Assembly: GCF_010994755.1 (NCBI RefSeq)
Contig: NZ_WHSB02000002.1
Span: 558,001-622,000 of the forward strand
Length of the DNA stretch: 64,000 bases
Direction of reading: 5' to 3'
Source of the DNA: Shinella lacus
GTDB taxonomy: Bacteria; Pseudomonadota; Alphaproteobacteria; Rhizobiales; Rhizobiaceae
In this document: positions 52,501 through 61,514 of the stretch, one piece after another
Layout of the letters: each line of letters starts with the position of its first letter
Numbering within the stretch: position 1 is the stretch's first letter
Program-made: the position numbers and the translations under genes
Notes under the pieces: model-generated
What the model was told of the DNA's origin: nothing
The model's database searches: none
The model's input: the letters and a program-made list of their open reading frames with translations, nothing else

Positions 52501-53355
52501 CTAGAACGGCCCGCGCCGCATCGCCCGCCACATCCACCATTGACGCCGCCATTGCGCCGGCTGGGGGGAGCGTTCCAGCGCCGCAGCGCCCGCCTTCTCG
52601 GCGGCGTCCAAGATATGCGGAACAAGGGCGACGGGCAAAAAGGCCGGGCGATTCGCCGATGAGACGCCACCTGCGGCCCGTGCCTTGGCCAGATGCTCCC
52701 GCCCGAGCCCCACGAAAGCCTGCACCGCGCGCGTGGCCGCAGCGGCATCGCTGCCGCCGAGAAGCGCTTCCGGCGTCAGGCCGGTCGCGGCCAAGAGATC
52801 GGCCGGCAGGTAGACCTGCCCACGGCGGCGATGGATCGGTAGCAGTAGGAGCGTTCCGGCCACCGTCTGCGCCACGCCGGCATGGCCGGCCGCGTCCGCC
52901 GATTTCGGCGCGGTGGCTGGATCGAGGATGAGGCTCGCAAGCTGGATCAGCGCGGAGGCCGTCTCGCCGGCGTAACCTTCGAAGGACGCACGGCTCTCCA
53001 TCGGGTCATTGTAGACGTCGAAGATGCGCGCCTCGATCATGTCCGTCAGCACGGCGATCGGCAGCCGGTGTTCCCTGACGCAGGCCATCAGGCCGGCGGC
53101 GAGCGGATTGGCCATGGCGTCGCCGTCGGCCTCGCCCTCCAGCAGGTCACGCCACCATTGCAGGCGGATTTCGCCGGGAAGCGCCTCGCGCACCACGTCG
53201 CGCACGCGGGCGATCTCGGCATTGAAGGCGTAGAGCGCGGCAAGCGCGCCGCGCTTTTCCGCCGGCGCCAGCAGGCAGGCGAGATAGCGGTCGCGATCGG
53301 TCTCGCGAAGCACCGTCAGGCAGTGCTCGTAATGGGCGTCCGTCTTGTCGGTCAC
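52501..53355 (-). CDS. Squalene/phytoene synthase family protein (NDUFAF6-like)
   Basis: 284 aa from GTG 53355. Trans-isoprenyl synthase fold: YLACLLAPAEKRGALAALYA, FNAEIARVRDVV, LPGEIRLQWWRDLLEGEADG and ETASALIQLASLILDP. The paired Asp-rich prenyl-PP motifs are not clear (D-x-x-D is reduced), as in NDUFAF6, a mitochondrial complex I assembly factor of this fold. No carotenoid or hopanoid genes are near. It lies 22 bases from the NDUFAF3-like gene on the same strand, which supports the assembly-factor reading. Confidence 0.82.
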   Translation of the reverse strand: MTDKTDAHYEHCLTVLRETDRDRYLACLLAPAEKRGALAALYAFNAEIARVRDVVREALPGEIRLQWWRDLLEGEADGDAMANPLAAGLMACVREHRLPIAVLTDMIEARIFDVYNDPMESRASFEGYAGETASALIQLASLILDPATAPKSADAAGHAGVAQTVAGTLLLLPIHRRRGQVYLPADLLAATGLTPEALLGGSDAAAATRAVQAFVGLGREHLAKARAAGGVSSANRPAFLPVALVPHILDAAEKAGAAALERSPQPAQWRRQWWMWRAMRRGPF

Positions 53356-53377
53356 GTCGAAAAAACCGCCTTCCGCG

Positions 53378-53764
53378 TCACACCGCGATCAGCGCCGCGG
53401 CGACCGCCCGGCTTTCCGCCAGCATGACATTGAACGTGCGCACGGCGGCCCCCGTGCTCATCGGGTCGGAGCTGATCCGGCGCTCCTTAAGCGCCGCCTT
53501 GATATCCGCCGGCAGGGGGCGGATGTCCTTGCCGGTGCCGACCAGCAGCACCTCGATATCGCCCGCCTCGTCCAGCACGCGCTGGAGGTCGGCGACCGTC
53601 AGCGCCTCACCCTCCTCCTTGTCCCAGCCGTGGATGCCGGAGGGCAGGCAGAGGATGGAGCCGCGGTGCGACATGTCGGCAAAGCGAAAACCGCCATTGC
53701 CATATGCGTCGATCGGCGCACGCCCGGGGAAGTGCGCCTCGCGGATTTCGATGCCTTTAGCCAT
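53378..53764 (-). CDS. Mth938-like domain protein (DUF498, NDUFAF3-like)
   Basis: 128 aa. Conserved blocks: AYGNGGFRFADMSHRGSILC, PSGIHGW, IEVLLVGTGKDIRPLPADIK and RTFNVMLAESRAVAAALI. The family includes NDUFAF3, a mitochondrial complex I assembly factor. ATG 53764 overlaps the end of secDF by 8 bases. Order yajC-secDF-DUF498-phytoene synthase-like is conserved in alphaproteobacteria. Confidence 0.88.
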   Translation of the reverse strand: MAKGIEIREAHFPGRAPIDAYGNGGFRFADMSHRGSILCLPSGIHGWDKEEGEALTVADLQRVLDEAGDIEVLLVGTGKDIRPLPADIKAALKERRISSDPMSTGAAVRTFNVMLAESRAVAAALIAV

Positions 53765-56264
53765 TGCTTTCCGTCGCTTCCGTAACCGGTGCCTTACTAC
53801 CCTTGCCCGGGCGGTAGCGCTCCGGCTGCAGGCGGAACAGGATGAGGATCGGTCCGGCAATATAGATAGAGGAAATGGTGCCGATCGCCACCCCGAAGAG
53901 CAGCGTCAGCGCGAAGGTGCGGATCGCCTCGCCGCCGAAGAGCGCCAGCGCCGAAAGCGCGATCAGCGTCGTCGCGGAGGTCAGCACGGTGCGCGACAGC
54001 GTGCGGTTGATCGCGTCGTCGATCAGGATCGGCAGCGGCATCTGCTTGAAATTCCGGAGATTTTCGCGGATCCGATCGTAGACGACCATGGTGTCGTTCA
54101 ACGAATAGCCGGCGACAGTCAGGAGGGCTGCGACGGCGGTGATGTTGAACTCGATCTTGGCGAGCGCCAGGAAGCCGAGCGTGAAGAACACGTCATGCGC
54201 CAGCGCGATGATCGCGCCGATGGCGAAATGCCATTCGAAGCGGACCCAGATATAGGCGACGAGCGCCACGAGGCCGACGACGAAGCCGAGCGTCGCGGTG
54301 TCGATCAGCTCGCCGGATATTGCCGGGCCGACCGCCTCGACGCGGCGGAAATCGTAATCGTCCTCAAGCTCGCCGCGGGCGATGAGCACGGAGGTCTGCT
54401 CGGCATTCTCGCCCTCGCCGGCCGATGTCAGCCGCACCAGCGCGTGGCGCGCATCGCGGTGCTTGGTGACGTTCAGCACGTCGACGCCGGCATCCGTCAG
54501 GCGCGCGGCAATATCGTCGGGATCGGCATTGCCCGCCTTCGCCTGCACTTCGAGCGCCGCGCCGCCGGTGAAATCGATACCGGGCTTGAGCTTTCCGGCA
54601 ATCAGCAGGCCCGCGATGGAGAGTGAGAGCACGGCCGTCAGCAGGAAGACGACGTTGCGCACCGCCATGAAGCGCAGATTGAGGCTTTCGAAGAAGCCGG
54701 AGCGCACGCCCTTCGGCAGGTGCGTCGCGTGGCTGCGGTTGAGCCAGGCGCTCACAAGGCGGCGCGTCAGCGTGAAGGTGGTGACGAGCGTTGCCAAAAG
54801 GCCGATGCCGACGGCAAGCGCGAAGGCGCGCACCGGCGCGGCCGAGAGCAGGAAAAGGACCGCGATGGCAATGAACATGGTGATGGAGGCGTCAAGCACC
54901 GTGGCGCGGGCACGGCGGAAGCCGACCAGGACCGCCCGCGAGAGCTCGCGCCCGCCCTTCACTTCCTCGCGAATGCGCTCGAAGATCAGCACGCTGGCAT
55001 CCACAGTGATGCCGACGGTGAGCACTATGCCGGCGATCATGGAAAGCGACAGCGGCGCTCCGACCAGCGCCAGAACGGCGAAGGTGAGGATGACGTTGAA
55101 GAACAGTGCTATCGAGGCGATGACCCCGAGCACACCGTAAAAGAAGGTCATGAAGGCGACGACGGCCCCGACCGCGACGACGAGCGCGGCGGCCATCGTG
55201 ACCCTGGACGTCGTGCCGAGCGCCGGCTCGATCGAGCGCTCCTCGATGATGGTGAGCGGTGCAGGCAGCGGGCCGCTGGCGATGATGCGCGCGAGGTTTC
55301 CCGCACCCTCCGCGTCGAAATCGCCGGAAAGCCGGCCGACGCCATCGGTGATGGCGCCCTGGATGCGCGAGGTCGAGATGATCTGGCCATCGAGCAGGAT
55401 GGCGATGGTGCGGCCGCTGTTTTCGCGCGTGAAGGCGGCAAGCCGTTCGGCCGCTTCGCCTCTCAGCACGAATTCAATGAAGGGTTCGCCATTGGCGGCC
55501 GGCTGCGCGGAGGCGACATCCGACGCGGTGAAGAGATCGTCCTGCCGGACCAGATAGCCGACCGGCGGCTCCCCGGTGGAGTAGAGCACTTCGGAGCCCG
55601 CCGGCGCGCCGTCCTCGATCGCCGTGTTGACCGGCACGCTGTCATCGACCAGCCGCGCAGAGAGCCGGCCGACCTGCGCCAGCATGTCCTTGACGCGTTG
55701 GGGATTGGTGAGGCCCGGCATGGCGACGACGATGCGGTCATGCTCGCCGCGCCCGACGACAAGGGTCGGAATATCGAGGCTCTCGACGCGGCGACGCACC
55801 GCATCGACGGCGCCGAGCGAGGCGGCGCGGACGGAATCGTCGATGGCGGCGGCCGACAGGACGAGGCGGAATGCGTTGCTTTCCGGCTCGCTGAGCGTGC
55901 CGAGATCGAGGCCTGCCAGCGTCGTGCGGGCGGCCTCAACGCGATCGGCGGCCGTCACGGTCACGTCGATCGTGTCATCCGCGCCGTTGAGATCGCTATA
56001 GGGAACGCGGGCGGCGCGCAGCGCGTTGCCGATCGTTTCCACGGCGGCGCGCAGCCGGTCGGCGGCAATGTCGCTGCGCGAAACCTCCAGCACGAGGCGG
56101 GAGCCGCCGGTGAGGTCGATGCCGGGCTCGAGGCGGTGCATCGTCAGCCAGCCCGGAAGGCGGGCGGCGGTGCGCGTGGGCAATAGGCTGGGCAGAATGA
56201 CAAGAAGGCTCGCCGCAAGGACGAGCCAGAGGGAAACGGTCTTCCAGCGGGCGGATTGCTGCAT
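53757..56264 (-). CDS. secDF: Protein translocase subunit SecDF (fused)
   Basis: Proton-driven accessory to SecYEG, here as one 835-aa chain with the SecD and SecF halves fused. N-terminal membrane segment (VSLWLVLAASLLVILPSLL), SecD periplasmic domain (PGIDLTGGSRLVLEV), then the SecD membrane block with VGITVDASVLIFERIREEVK. SecF half has KPGIDFTGGAALEVQ and SLNDTMVVYDRIRENLRNFK. The D-x-S/T-V-x-I/V-x-D/E-R-I-R-E motifs of both halves are kept. ATG 56264 chosen; the upstream open frame crosses the repeat at 56281. Confidence 0.95.
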   Translation of the reverse strand: MQQSARWKTVSLWLVLAASLLVILPSLLPTRTAARLPGWLTMHRLEPGIDLTGGSRLVLEVSRSDIAADRLRAAVETIGNALRAARVPYSDLNGADDTIDVTVTAADRVEAARTTLAGLDLGTLSEPESNAFRLVLSAAAIDDSVRAASLGAVDAVRRRVESLDIPTLVVGRGEHDRIVVAMPGLTNPQRVKDMLAQVGRLSARLVDDSVPVNTAIEDGAPAGSEVLYSTGEPPVGYLVRQDDLFTASDVASAQPAANGEPFIEFVLRGEAAERLAAFTRENSGRTIAILLDGQIISTSRIQGAITDGVGRLSGDFDAEGAGNLARIIASGPLPAPLTIIEERSIEPALGTTSRVTMAAALVVAVGAVVAFMTFFYGVLGVIASIALFFNVILTFAVLALVGAPLSLSMIAGIVLTVGITVDASVLIFERIREEVKGGRELSRAVLVGFRRARATVLDASITMFIAIAVLFLLSAAPVRAFALAVGIGLLATLVTTFTLTRRLVSAWLNRSHATHLPKGVRSGFFESLNLRFMAVRNVVFLLTAVLSLSIAGLLIAGKLKPGIDFTGGAALEVQAKAGNADPDDIAARLTDAGVDVLNVTKHRDARHALVRLTSAGEGENAEQTSVLIARGELEDDYDFRRVEAVGPAISGELIDTATLGFVVGLVALVAYIWVRFEWHFAIGAIIALAHDVFFTLGFLALAKIEFNITAVAALLTVAGYSLNDTMVVYDRIRENLRNFKQMPLPILIDDAINRTLSRTVLTSATTLIALSALALFGGEAIRTFALTLLFGVAIGTISSIYIAGPILILFRLQPERYRPGKGSKAPVTEATESNG

Positions 56265-56280
56265 CGCGGTCTCGCCTACG

Positions 56281-56335
56281 GCAATTCCAGCAAAAGGGCG
56301 GAACGCGGTCCTGCTGGCATTGCGTAAAAACAAAA
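56281..56335. repeat. Rhizobial-type intergenic repeat upstream of secDF
   Basis: GCAATTCCAGCA (56281-56292) and TGCTGGCATTGC (56312-56323) form an 11-bp imperfect inverted repeat, followed by GTAAAAACAAAAACAAC. The GCAATTCCA and AAAACAAA words match the element at 10633-10710. It lies in the secDF leader, 17 bases before the start codon, and could fold in the mRNA. Confidence 0.65.
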
Positions 56336-56371
56336 ACAACCCGGCACGGACGCCGGCTGAAAACCAGTCGG

Positions 56372-56405
56372 GCCGTCTGGCCGGGTTTTTGCCCGGCCAG
56401 ACGGC
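56372..56405 (-). terminator. Large hairpin between yajC and secDF
   Basis: Fourteen-bp perfect stem GCCGTCTGGCCGGG with CCCGGCCAGACGGC, 6-base loop, starting 8 bases after the yajC stop. There is no U-run on the minus strand, so attenuation or mRNA end protection is likelier than full termination. Confidence 0.65.
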
Positions 56406-56413
56406 AGGCCAAG

Positions 56414-56749
56414 TTATTCCTTGACGGGTTCGCCCTTGACGCGGACTTCGCTGATGCCGCTGCGCACGACGCGCACCTTCATGCCCTCGGCGATTTCGAC
56501 TTCAAGCTCGTGGTCGTCGACGACCTTGGTGACCTTGCCGACGATGCCACCGCCGGTGACGACCTGGTCGCCGCGGCGGATGTTCTTCAGAAGCTCTTCG
56601 CGACGCTTCATGTTGGCACGCTGCGGGCGGATGATGAGGAAATACATCACCACGAAGATCAGCAGAAACGGCAGGACCGACATGAGAATGTCTGCACCGC
56701 CAGCTGCCCCGCCGGGTGCCGTCTGGGCGAAGGCCTCGGTAATGAACAT
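56414..56749 (-). CDS. yajC: Preprotein translocase subunit YajC
   Basis: Small partner of the SecDF complex. 111 aa: short periplasmic N-terminus, one membrane segment (MSVLPFLLIFVVMYFLIIRP) ending in the conserved RPQ, then a basic cytoplasmic tail (QRANMKRREELLKNIRRGDQ, GGIVGKVTKVVDDHELEVEI). All typical of YajC. Directly upstream of secDF, separated by a strong hairpin; divergent from the ATPase gene. Confidence 0.94.
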   Translation of the reverse strand: MFITEAFAQTAPGGAAGGADILMSVLPFLLIFVVMYFLIIRPQRANMKRREELLKNIRRGDQVVTGGGIVGKVTKVVDDHELEVEIAEGMKVRVVRSGISEVRVKGEPVKE

Positions 56750-56917
56750 CAGCTACTCCTTGAAATCTTGAATTTGTGCGGCCTGAGGGGCCATTTCGGT
56801 TGCCGGAATATAGGCAAGCAGGCCTTGAATGCAACACACGAGACTGAGAAGCCGGCTCTTTTCAAGCGCTTTCCCCCTTTTCGCCACCTGCCGCCCCATG
56901 TTACCCGGCAGGGACGC

Positions 56918-57802
56918 ATGAGGAGAGAGAAATTGCAGGAAGACCACGTCAAGCTTTTGCTCGCCGAAATCGGCCGTATCAATGCCGCGCTGGAACGCCT
57001 CGCCGGCCCCGCGCCCGCTATCAACGACTGGAACGCCGCCGACGTCTTCGTCTGGTCGCCGGCCCGCCAGCACCTCCAGCCGGTGAAGCGCCCGAACCGC
57101 ATCGACATCGAGCTCATCCGCGGGGTCGACCATGTGCGCGATATCCTGGTCGACAACACCGTGCGATTCGCCCGCGGCCTGCCGGCCAACAACGTGCTGC
57201 TCTGGGGCGCGCGCGGCATGGGCAAGTCGTCGCTGGTGAAATCGGTGCATGCGCTTGCGGCCAAGGAGACCGGCAGCGGCCTGAAGCTCGTCGAGGTGCA
57301 CCGCGAGGATATTTCGACGCTGCCGGCGCTGATGGAGATCCTGAAGGACGCGCCCGCGCCGATCATCATCTTCTGCGACGACCTCTCCTTCGACCATGAC
57401 GACACGTCCTACAAATCGCTGAAGGCGGCGCTCGACGGCGGCGTGGAAGGCCGGCCGGACAATGTGCTGCTCTACGCCACCTCGAACCGCCGGCACCTCC
57501 TGCCGCGCGACATGATGGAAAACGAGCAGTCGACGGCGATCAATCCCTCCGAGGCCGTGGAGGAGAAGGTGTCGCTGTCCGACCGTTTCGGCCTCTGGCT
57601 CGGCTTCTACAAGTGCAGCCAGACCGAATATCTCGAAATGATCGACGGCTATGCCGGCCATTTCGAGCTCGACCTCCCCGCGGAACAGCTCCATGCCGAG
57701 GCGCTGGAATGGGCGACGACGCGCGGTTCGCGTTCGGGCCGCGTCGCCTGGCAATATGTGCAGGACCTTGCGGGGCGCCTCGGCAAGCCGCTGGTGAAAT
57801 GA
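56918..57802 (+). CDS. AAA-type ATPase, DUF815 family
   Basis: 294 aa from ATG 56918, or 289 aa from TTG 56933, which has AGGAG 7 bases before it and looks the better start. P-loop VLLWGARGMGKSSLVKS (Walker A), Walker B IIIFCDDLSFDHDD, and the family's KRPNRIDIELIRGVDHVRDI, NVLLYATSNRRHLLPRDMME and the C-terminal TRGSRSGRVAWQYVQDL. The DUF815 family is a bacterial AAA group of unknown role. No partner domain is visible. Confidence 0.87.
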   Translation: MRREKLQEDHVKLLLAEIGRINAALERLAGPAPAINDWNAADVFVWSPARQHLQPVKRPNRIDIELIRGVDHVRDILVDNTVRFARGLPANNVLLWGARGMGKSSLVKSVHALAAKETGSGLKLVEVHREDISTLPALMEILKDAPAPIIIFCDDLSFDHDDTSYKSLKAALDGGVEGRPDNVLLYATSNRRHLLPRDMMENEQSTAINPSEAVEEKVSLSDRFGLWLGFYKCSQTEYLEMIDGYAGHFELDLPAEQLHAEALEWATTRGSRSGRVAWQYVQDLAGRLGKPLVK

Positions 57803-57812
57803 CGGCCGCCCG

Positions 57813-58202
57813 ATGCGCTTCGTCAATCCGATCCCCTTCGTCCGCGATATCGGTCGCTCCCGGGACTTTTATCGCGATAGGCTCGGCCTGAAGGTTCTGG
57901 AGGATTTCGGGACCTTCGTGCTCTTCGAGACCGGCTTTGCGATTCACGACGGTCGCGCGCTGGAGCAAACGGTCTGGCGAAAGGAAACAGGCGGGGAAGA
58001 GCCCTACGGGCGAAAGAACCTGCTGCTCTATTTCGAGCACGAGGATGTCGATGCGGCCTTTGCGGCCATCGCGCCGCATGTGGAGCTGATCCACCCGGTC
58101 GAACGGCAGGCCTGGGGGCAGCGCGTGTTCCGGTTTTACGATCCGGACGGGCATGCGATCGAGATCGGCGAGCCGCAGGATCTCGGCGCTTCAGTCCCCT
58201 GA
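57813..58202 (+). CDS. VOC family protein (glyoxalase/dioxygenase fold)
   Basis: 129 aa, one pair of beta-alpha-beta-beta-beta modules. Starts RFVNPIPFVRDIGRSRDFYR; the second repeat has LLYFEHEDVDAAFAAIAPHV, ending RVFRFYDPDGHAIEIGEPQD. Metal ligands could be the His in YFEHEDV and the Glu in AIEIGE; the first-repeat ligand is not obvious, so it may be a binding protein rather than an enzyme. Starts 10 bases after the ATPase gene and probably shares its transcript. Substrate unknown. Confidence 0.82.
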   Translation: MRFVNPIPFVRDIGRSRDFYRDRLGLKVLEDFGTFVLFETGFAIHDGRALEQTVWRKETGGEEPYGRKNLLLYFEHEDVDAAFAAIAPHVELIHPVERQAWGQRVFRFYDPDGHAIEIGEPQDLGASVP

Positions 58203-58265
58203 AAATGCGTCTGCCGCGAAACGGGGCGTTTCGCGGCAGTTGTTTGTTTGGCGTGGAGGCTGAGC

Positions 58266-59825
58266 CTATTCGAGGAAGGTCATCGGGTTGACCGGGGTGG
58301 CGTTCTTGCGCACCTCGAAGTGGACCTTCGGGCGGGTGGCGTTGCCGCTCATGCCGGAGGTGGCGACCGTCTGGCCGCGCTGGATCTTCTGGCCGCGCTG
58401 GACGCTCAGGTCGCCGGCGTGACCGTAGACCGTGACGGTGCCGTCGTCGTGGCGCACGAGAACCGCGTTGCCGAGTTCCTTCAGGCTGCTGCCGGCATAG
58501 ATGACCACGCCGTTTTCGGCGGCCTTGATCGGCGTGCCTTCCGGAACCGAGATGTCGATGCCGTCGTTGCGGTTGCCTTCGACATTGGCGCCGTAACCGG
58601 CGATGACCGCGCCGCGCACCGGCCAGCGATATTTGCCGATGCCGGTCGATTCGGGGGCATCTTCCGTTACGTCCGACTTTTCCGTCGCTTCGGTCACGGA
58701 GACGGTCTTCACCGGCGCCTTGTAGGTTTCCGGCTTCTTTTCCGTCGTCTCGACCTTCTTTTCCTTGTTGACCGGAACCGAGGCCGTCGTCGTCTTGTCC
58801 GTCGTCGTTTCGACGCTCGCGCCGCCGGCCGGGATCGTCAGCTTCTGGCCGATGCGGATGGACGCGGTCTCAAGCCCGTTCGCCTTCTTCAGCGCATCGA
58901 CGGAAACGCCGTTGCTGCGCGCGATCTTGGCAAGCGAGTCGCCCGGCTGCACTTCGTAGCCGGCCTTGCCCTTGCCTTCGCCGGCCTCGGCGACCTTGGA
59001 ATTCGTCTGGCCGCTTTCCGACTTCACCTTGTCGCGGGTGGATGTACCCGGCAGGATGGCGACGTTCTGCTCGCCCTTGCGCTCCGGCGTCGGCAGCTTT
59101 TCGCCGACCTTCAGCGTGTGGTCCGTCGAGGCCTTTGCGGCACTTGCCGTCGTGCTGAAGGTCGGGATGACGATCTTCTGGCCGGGCTCGGCATCCGCAG
59201 CGCGCTTCAGGCCGTTGGCGGCGAGAATTTCCTTTTCCGGCACACCATAACGGTTGGCGAGCGTCTTCACGCTTTCGCCCTGACGCAGCATGACGACCGG
59301 TGCGTTCTTCGTCGACCAGCCGGCCTTGCCCTTGACGGTTGAGGTCGTCAGCGTATCGACTTCCTTGACCTTGCGCTCGGGAAGTTCCTGGGCCATCGCG
59401 ACGTCGCGTTCGGCTTCCTGGCGGGCGCCGGCGGTCGGGTCGTTGAGTTCGCCACGCTGTACGGTCATCGGCGTCGTAGCGAGCCGCGTGCCGGAACCAC
59501 CGGTGGTGGATGTGTTGATCGGGTCGTAGGAGACCGTGCCCTGATCCGGGAATTCCTGGTTCAGCGCCTGGTCGCGGGTGCCCATCTGGTCGGTTGCGAC
59601 GACCTGCTGGCCGTTGCCGACCGAGCCGCGCGGCACGACATTGTTGCCGAAGAGCGTGCGGCGCGGGACCGAACTCGTCGTGATGTTGTCTGAGCCGGAG
59701 GAGGAGAAGAGGCCGCCAAAACGGGAGACGTCCGAGCTGCACCCGGTCGCTACGCTTGCCAGCAGGGCGGCGGCCACGAGGCGGGTCGCGGTCCTACCAA
59801 AACTCGGCGATACACTCTTACGCAT
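58266..59825 (-). CDS. nlpD: LysM/M23-domain lipoprotein, NlpD-like amidase activator
   Basis: 519 aa. Lipoprotein signal (LVAAALLASVATGCSSDVSR, lipobox TGCS). Long disordered part, then two LysM domains (about 175-220 with LRQGESVKTLANRYGVPEKE; about 275-320 with VQPGDSLAKIARSNGVSVDA), a Lys/Thr/Glu-rich linker, and a C-terminal M23/LytM domain. Two zinc-ligand histidines are missing: the first His of H-x-x-x-D is Asn (NRNDGIDIS) and H-x-H reads K-V-H (RPKVHFEVR). That degeneracy marks NlpD/EnvC-type activators of cell-division amidases. The order surE-pcm-(unknown)-nlpD on one strand matches the enterobacterial surE-pcm-nlpD. Confidence 0.85.
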   Translation of the reverse strand: MRKSVSPSFGRTATRLVAAALLASVATGCSSDVSRFGGLFSSSGSDNITTSSVPRRTLFGNNVVPRGSVGNGQQVVATDQMGTRDQALNQEFPDQGTVSYDPINTSTTGGSGTRLATTPMTVQRGELNDPTAGARQEAERDVAMAQELPERKVKEVDTLTTSTVKGKAGWSTKNAPVVMLRQGESVKTLANRYGVPEKEILAANGLKRAADAEPGQKIVIPTFSTTASAAKASTDHTLKVGEKLPTPERKGEQNVAILPGTSTRDKVKSESGQTNSKVAEAGEGKGKAGYEVQPGDSLAKIARSNGVSVDALKKANGLETASIRIGQKLTIPAGGASVETTTDKTTTASVPVNKEKKVETTEKKPETYKAPVKTVSVTEATEKSDVTEDAPESTGIGKYRWPVRGAVIAGYGANVEGNRNDGIDISVPEGTPIKAAENGVVIYAGSSLKELGNAVLVRHDDGTVTVYGHAGDLSVQRGQKIQRGQTVATSGMSGNATRPKVHFEVRKNATPVNPMTFLE

Positions 59826-59975
59826 GAGACTACCCAATCGGTACGCTACTTGATGTAGACCGATTAAAGCGCGTTAGAGTTACTGCACGGTTAAGGACGG
59901 GCTATCCGCAACAGGTTTTTGATGAATTGATAACCATGCTGCCCCTGCACCATGGCAAAACGAGGGTGAAAGACC

Positions 59976-60602
59976 TCAGAAGCCCGTCGCGTACATGCTG
60001 TCGGCGCGCGAGATGCGGCCGTTGACGCGGGCGACATTCTCGACATCGGCAGCACTTGGCTGGAAGATTGCCGAAATGGGCGTCGCGCGGCGCGTGGCCC
60101 GCTCGCCGAGGACGGCGGCATTCTCGAGGGCGGCGTCGGGCGCCGTCATGTCGAGGGCGCTTTCATTATAGGCGATGGCTTGCAGGGCGGCGACGGCCGG
60201 CTCGCGTGTTCCGGCATAACGCGCGCTGCGCTGGTCCTGCGCCGGCATGCTGTCGAAATATTCGACATAGGCGCGGTAATAGGCCTTGCGGTCGTCCTTC
60301 TCCAGGAAATGGCCAAAGGCGGCATATTCGCGCTTTTCGAGTTCTGATGTGTCGAGGTTGTCGCGTTCGGCAGCGGTCAGCGCCGGCAGGCTGGAGGTCG
60401 TCTCTTCCCTGGCGACGCTCAGCACGAGCAGCGCATCGACCGTCAGGCCGACATGGGAGGACGGGTCGTAGCTGCCGCCGGCGAGATGCGCGGTCGATCC
60501 GGCCTCGGCATTCTCCTCGACAGCCTTGCCCGCAGCCTTGCCTGCGAGATAGGCGAGGCTGTCGCTGGTCGAGCTGCTGGTGATCCTGTTCGAGACGTAC
60601 AT
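59976..60602 (-). CDS. Hypothetical protein between pcm and nlpD
   Basis: 208 aa from ATG 60602 (GAGAGGG 6 bases before; an ATG four codons earlier is possible). Not recognised. Begins MYVSNRITSSSTSDSLAYLA; mostly helical, no signal peptide, no clear membrane segment, Ala/Ser-rich. Acid/base-mixed middle (VAREETTSSLPALTAAERDN, LEKREYAAFGHFLEKDDRKA) and a C-terminal NESALDMTAPDAALENAAVL. The N-terminal third could be an export or secretion signal of type III flagellar style, but nothing supports a specific one. Its 255-base upstream gap is otherwise empty. Confidence 0.7.
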   Translation of the reverse strand: MYVSNRITSSSTSDSLAYLAGKAAGKAVEENAEAGSTAHLAGGSYDPSSHVGLTVDALLVLSVAREETTSSLPALTAAERDNLDTSELEKREYAAFGHFLEKDDRKAYYRAYVEYFDSMPAQDQRSARYAGTREPAVAALQAIAYNESALDMTAPDAALENAAVLGERATRRATPISAIFQPSAADVENVARVNGRISRADSMYATGF

Positions 60603-60857
60603 TTCCCTCTCCATCGGAACGGCCTCAAAAAACCGGCGTCCTGTGTGGAAACTTCTGCTTCGTTATCGGCCTACGCCCCGAAGCTTGCGCGAAGCTTACG
60701 TTGGTTAACAAAAGGTTAACGCGCTGGAATCGCGACGGGAATCCGTGCGGTGCGCCGAGGCGCATGCGCTGGAGGTACTGATTTTCCGGCAAAAATCGCC
60801 AAGAGACTCAGCAGGCGGATGCCTGCCAAGCCGTAAAAGCGATGGATGAGAGTTTGA

Positions 60858-61514
60858 CTAGAGGGCCTGCGCCATCTGCGGCACGATCGGCAGGTAAGGC
60901 ACCTCGAAGAGGTCCTCGCGGTCGAAGCGGCTGCCGGTCTTGGTCAGCTTCAGCATGCGGCACTCGGTGTCGCTGACCATGACCGGGGCGATCAGCATGC
61001 CGCCGGAGACGAGCTGTTCGGCGAAGAAGCGCGGCAGGGCCTGAAAGGCGGCGGTGACGAGGATGCGGTCGAAGGTGCCCTCGCCCGGCATGCCGTTGCT
61101 GCCATCCGCCTGGCGCACGATGACGTTGCGGATGCCGGCTTTCTCTATGGATTGCTGCGCATTGGTGGCGAGCGTGCGGTAGCGGTCGACCGTCAGCACG
61201 CGCTCCGTCAGGCGGCCCATGACGGCGGCGGTGAAGCCGCTGCCGGTGCCGACTTCGAGGATGCGCTGGCCGGCCTTGAGGCTGAGCAGATGCAGCACGC
61301 GCACCGCAAGATCGATGCCCTCCATGAAGGAGCCGCAGTCGAGCGGCAGGACGCGGCGCGAATAGGCCTCGCCGGCAAACTGCGGCGGCACGAAGAGCGT
61401 GCGCGGCGTCTGCTCCACGGCCGTCAGGAGTTCGAGATTGTTGATGCCCTGCCCGCGCAGGCGCAGCGCCAGCGCGGCAAAACCTTCCTTCTCGATCACC
61501 CGTCCCGTGTTCAA
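60858..61514 (-). CDS. pcm: Protein-L-isoaspartate O-methyltransferase
   Basis: Methylates isoaspartyl residues using SAM so they can revert to Asp. 218 aa from TTG 61514. SAM-binding motif [18 protein letters not shown]; the family substrate segments [20 protein letters not shown], then LDCGSFM, and [24 protein letters not shown] overlaps the surE stop by 4 bases and GAGGAT lies 8 bases before the TTG, so surE and pcm are coupled. The Pcm N-terminal helix is intact. Confidence 0.92.
   Translation of the reverse strand: MNTGRVIEKEGFAALALRLRGQGINNLELLTAVEQTPRTLFVPPQFAGEAYSRRVLPLDCGSFMEGIDLAVRVLHLLSLKAGQRILEVGTGSGFTAAVMGRLTERVLTVDRYRTLATNAQQSIEKAGIRNVIVRQADGSNGMPGEGTFDRILVTAAFQALPRFFAEQLVSGGMLIAPVMVSDTECRMLKLTKTGSRFDREDLFEVPYLPIVPQMAQAL

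Noticed and set aside
52501-53355. Carotenoid or hopanoid biosynthesis gene
   Set aside because: No desaturase, cyclase or other hpn/crt gene nearby, and the context and weak Asp motifs fit the NDUFAF6-like branch better.
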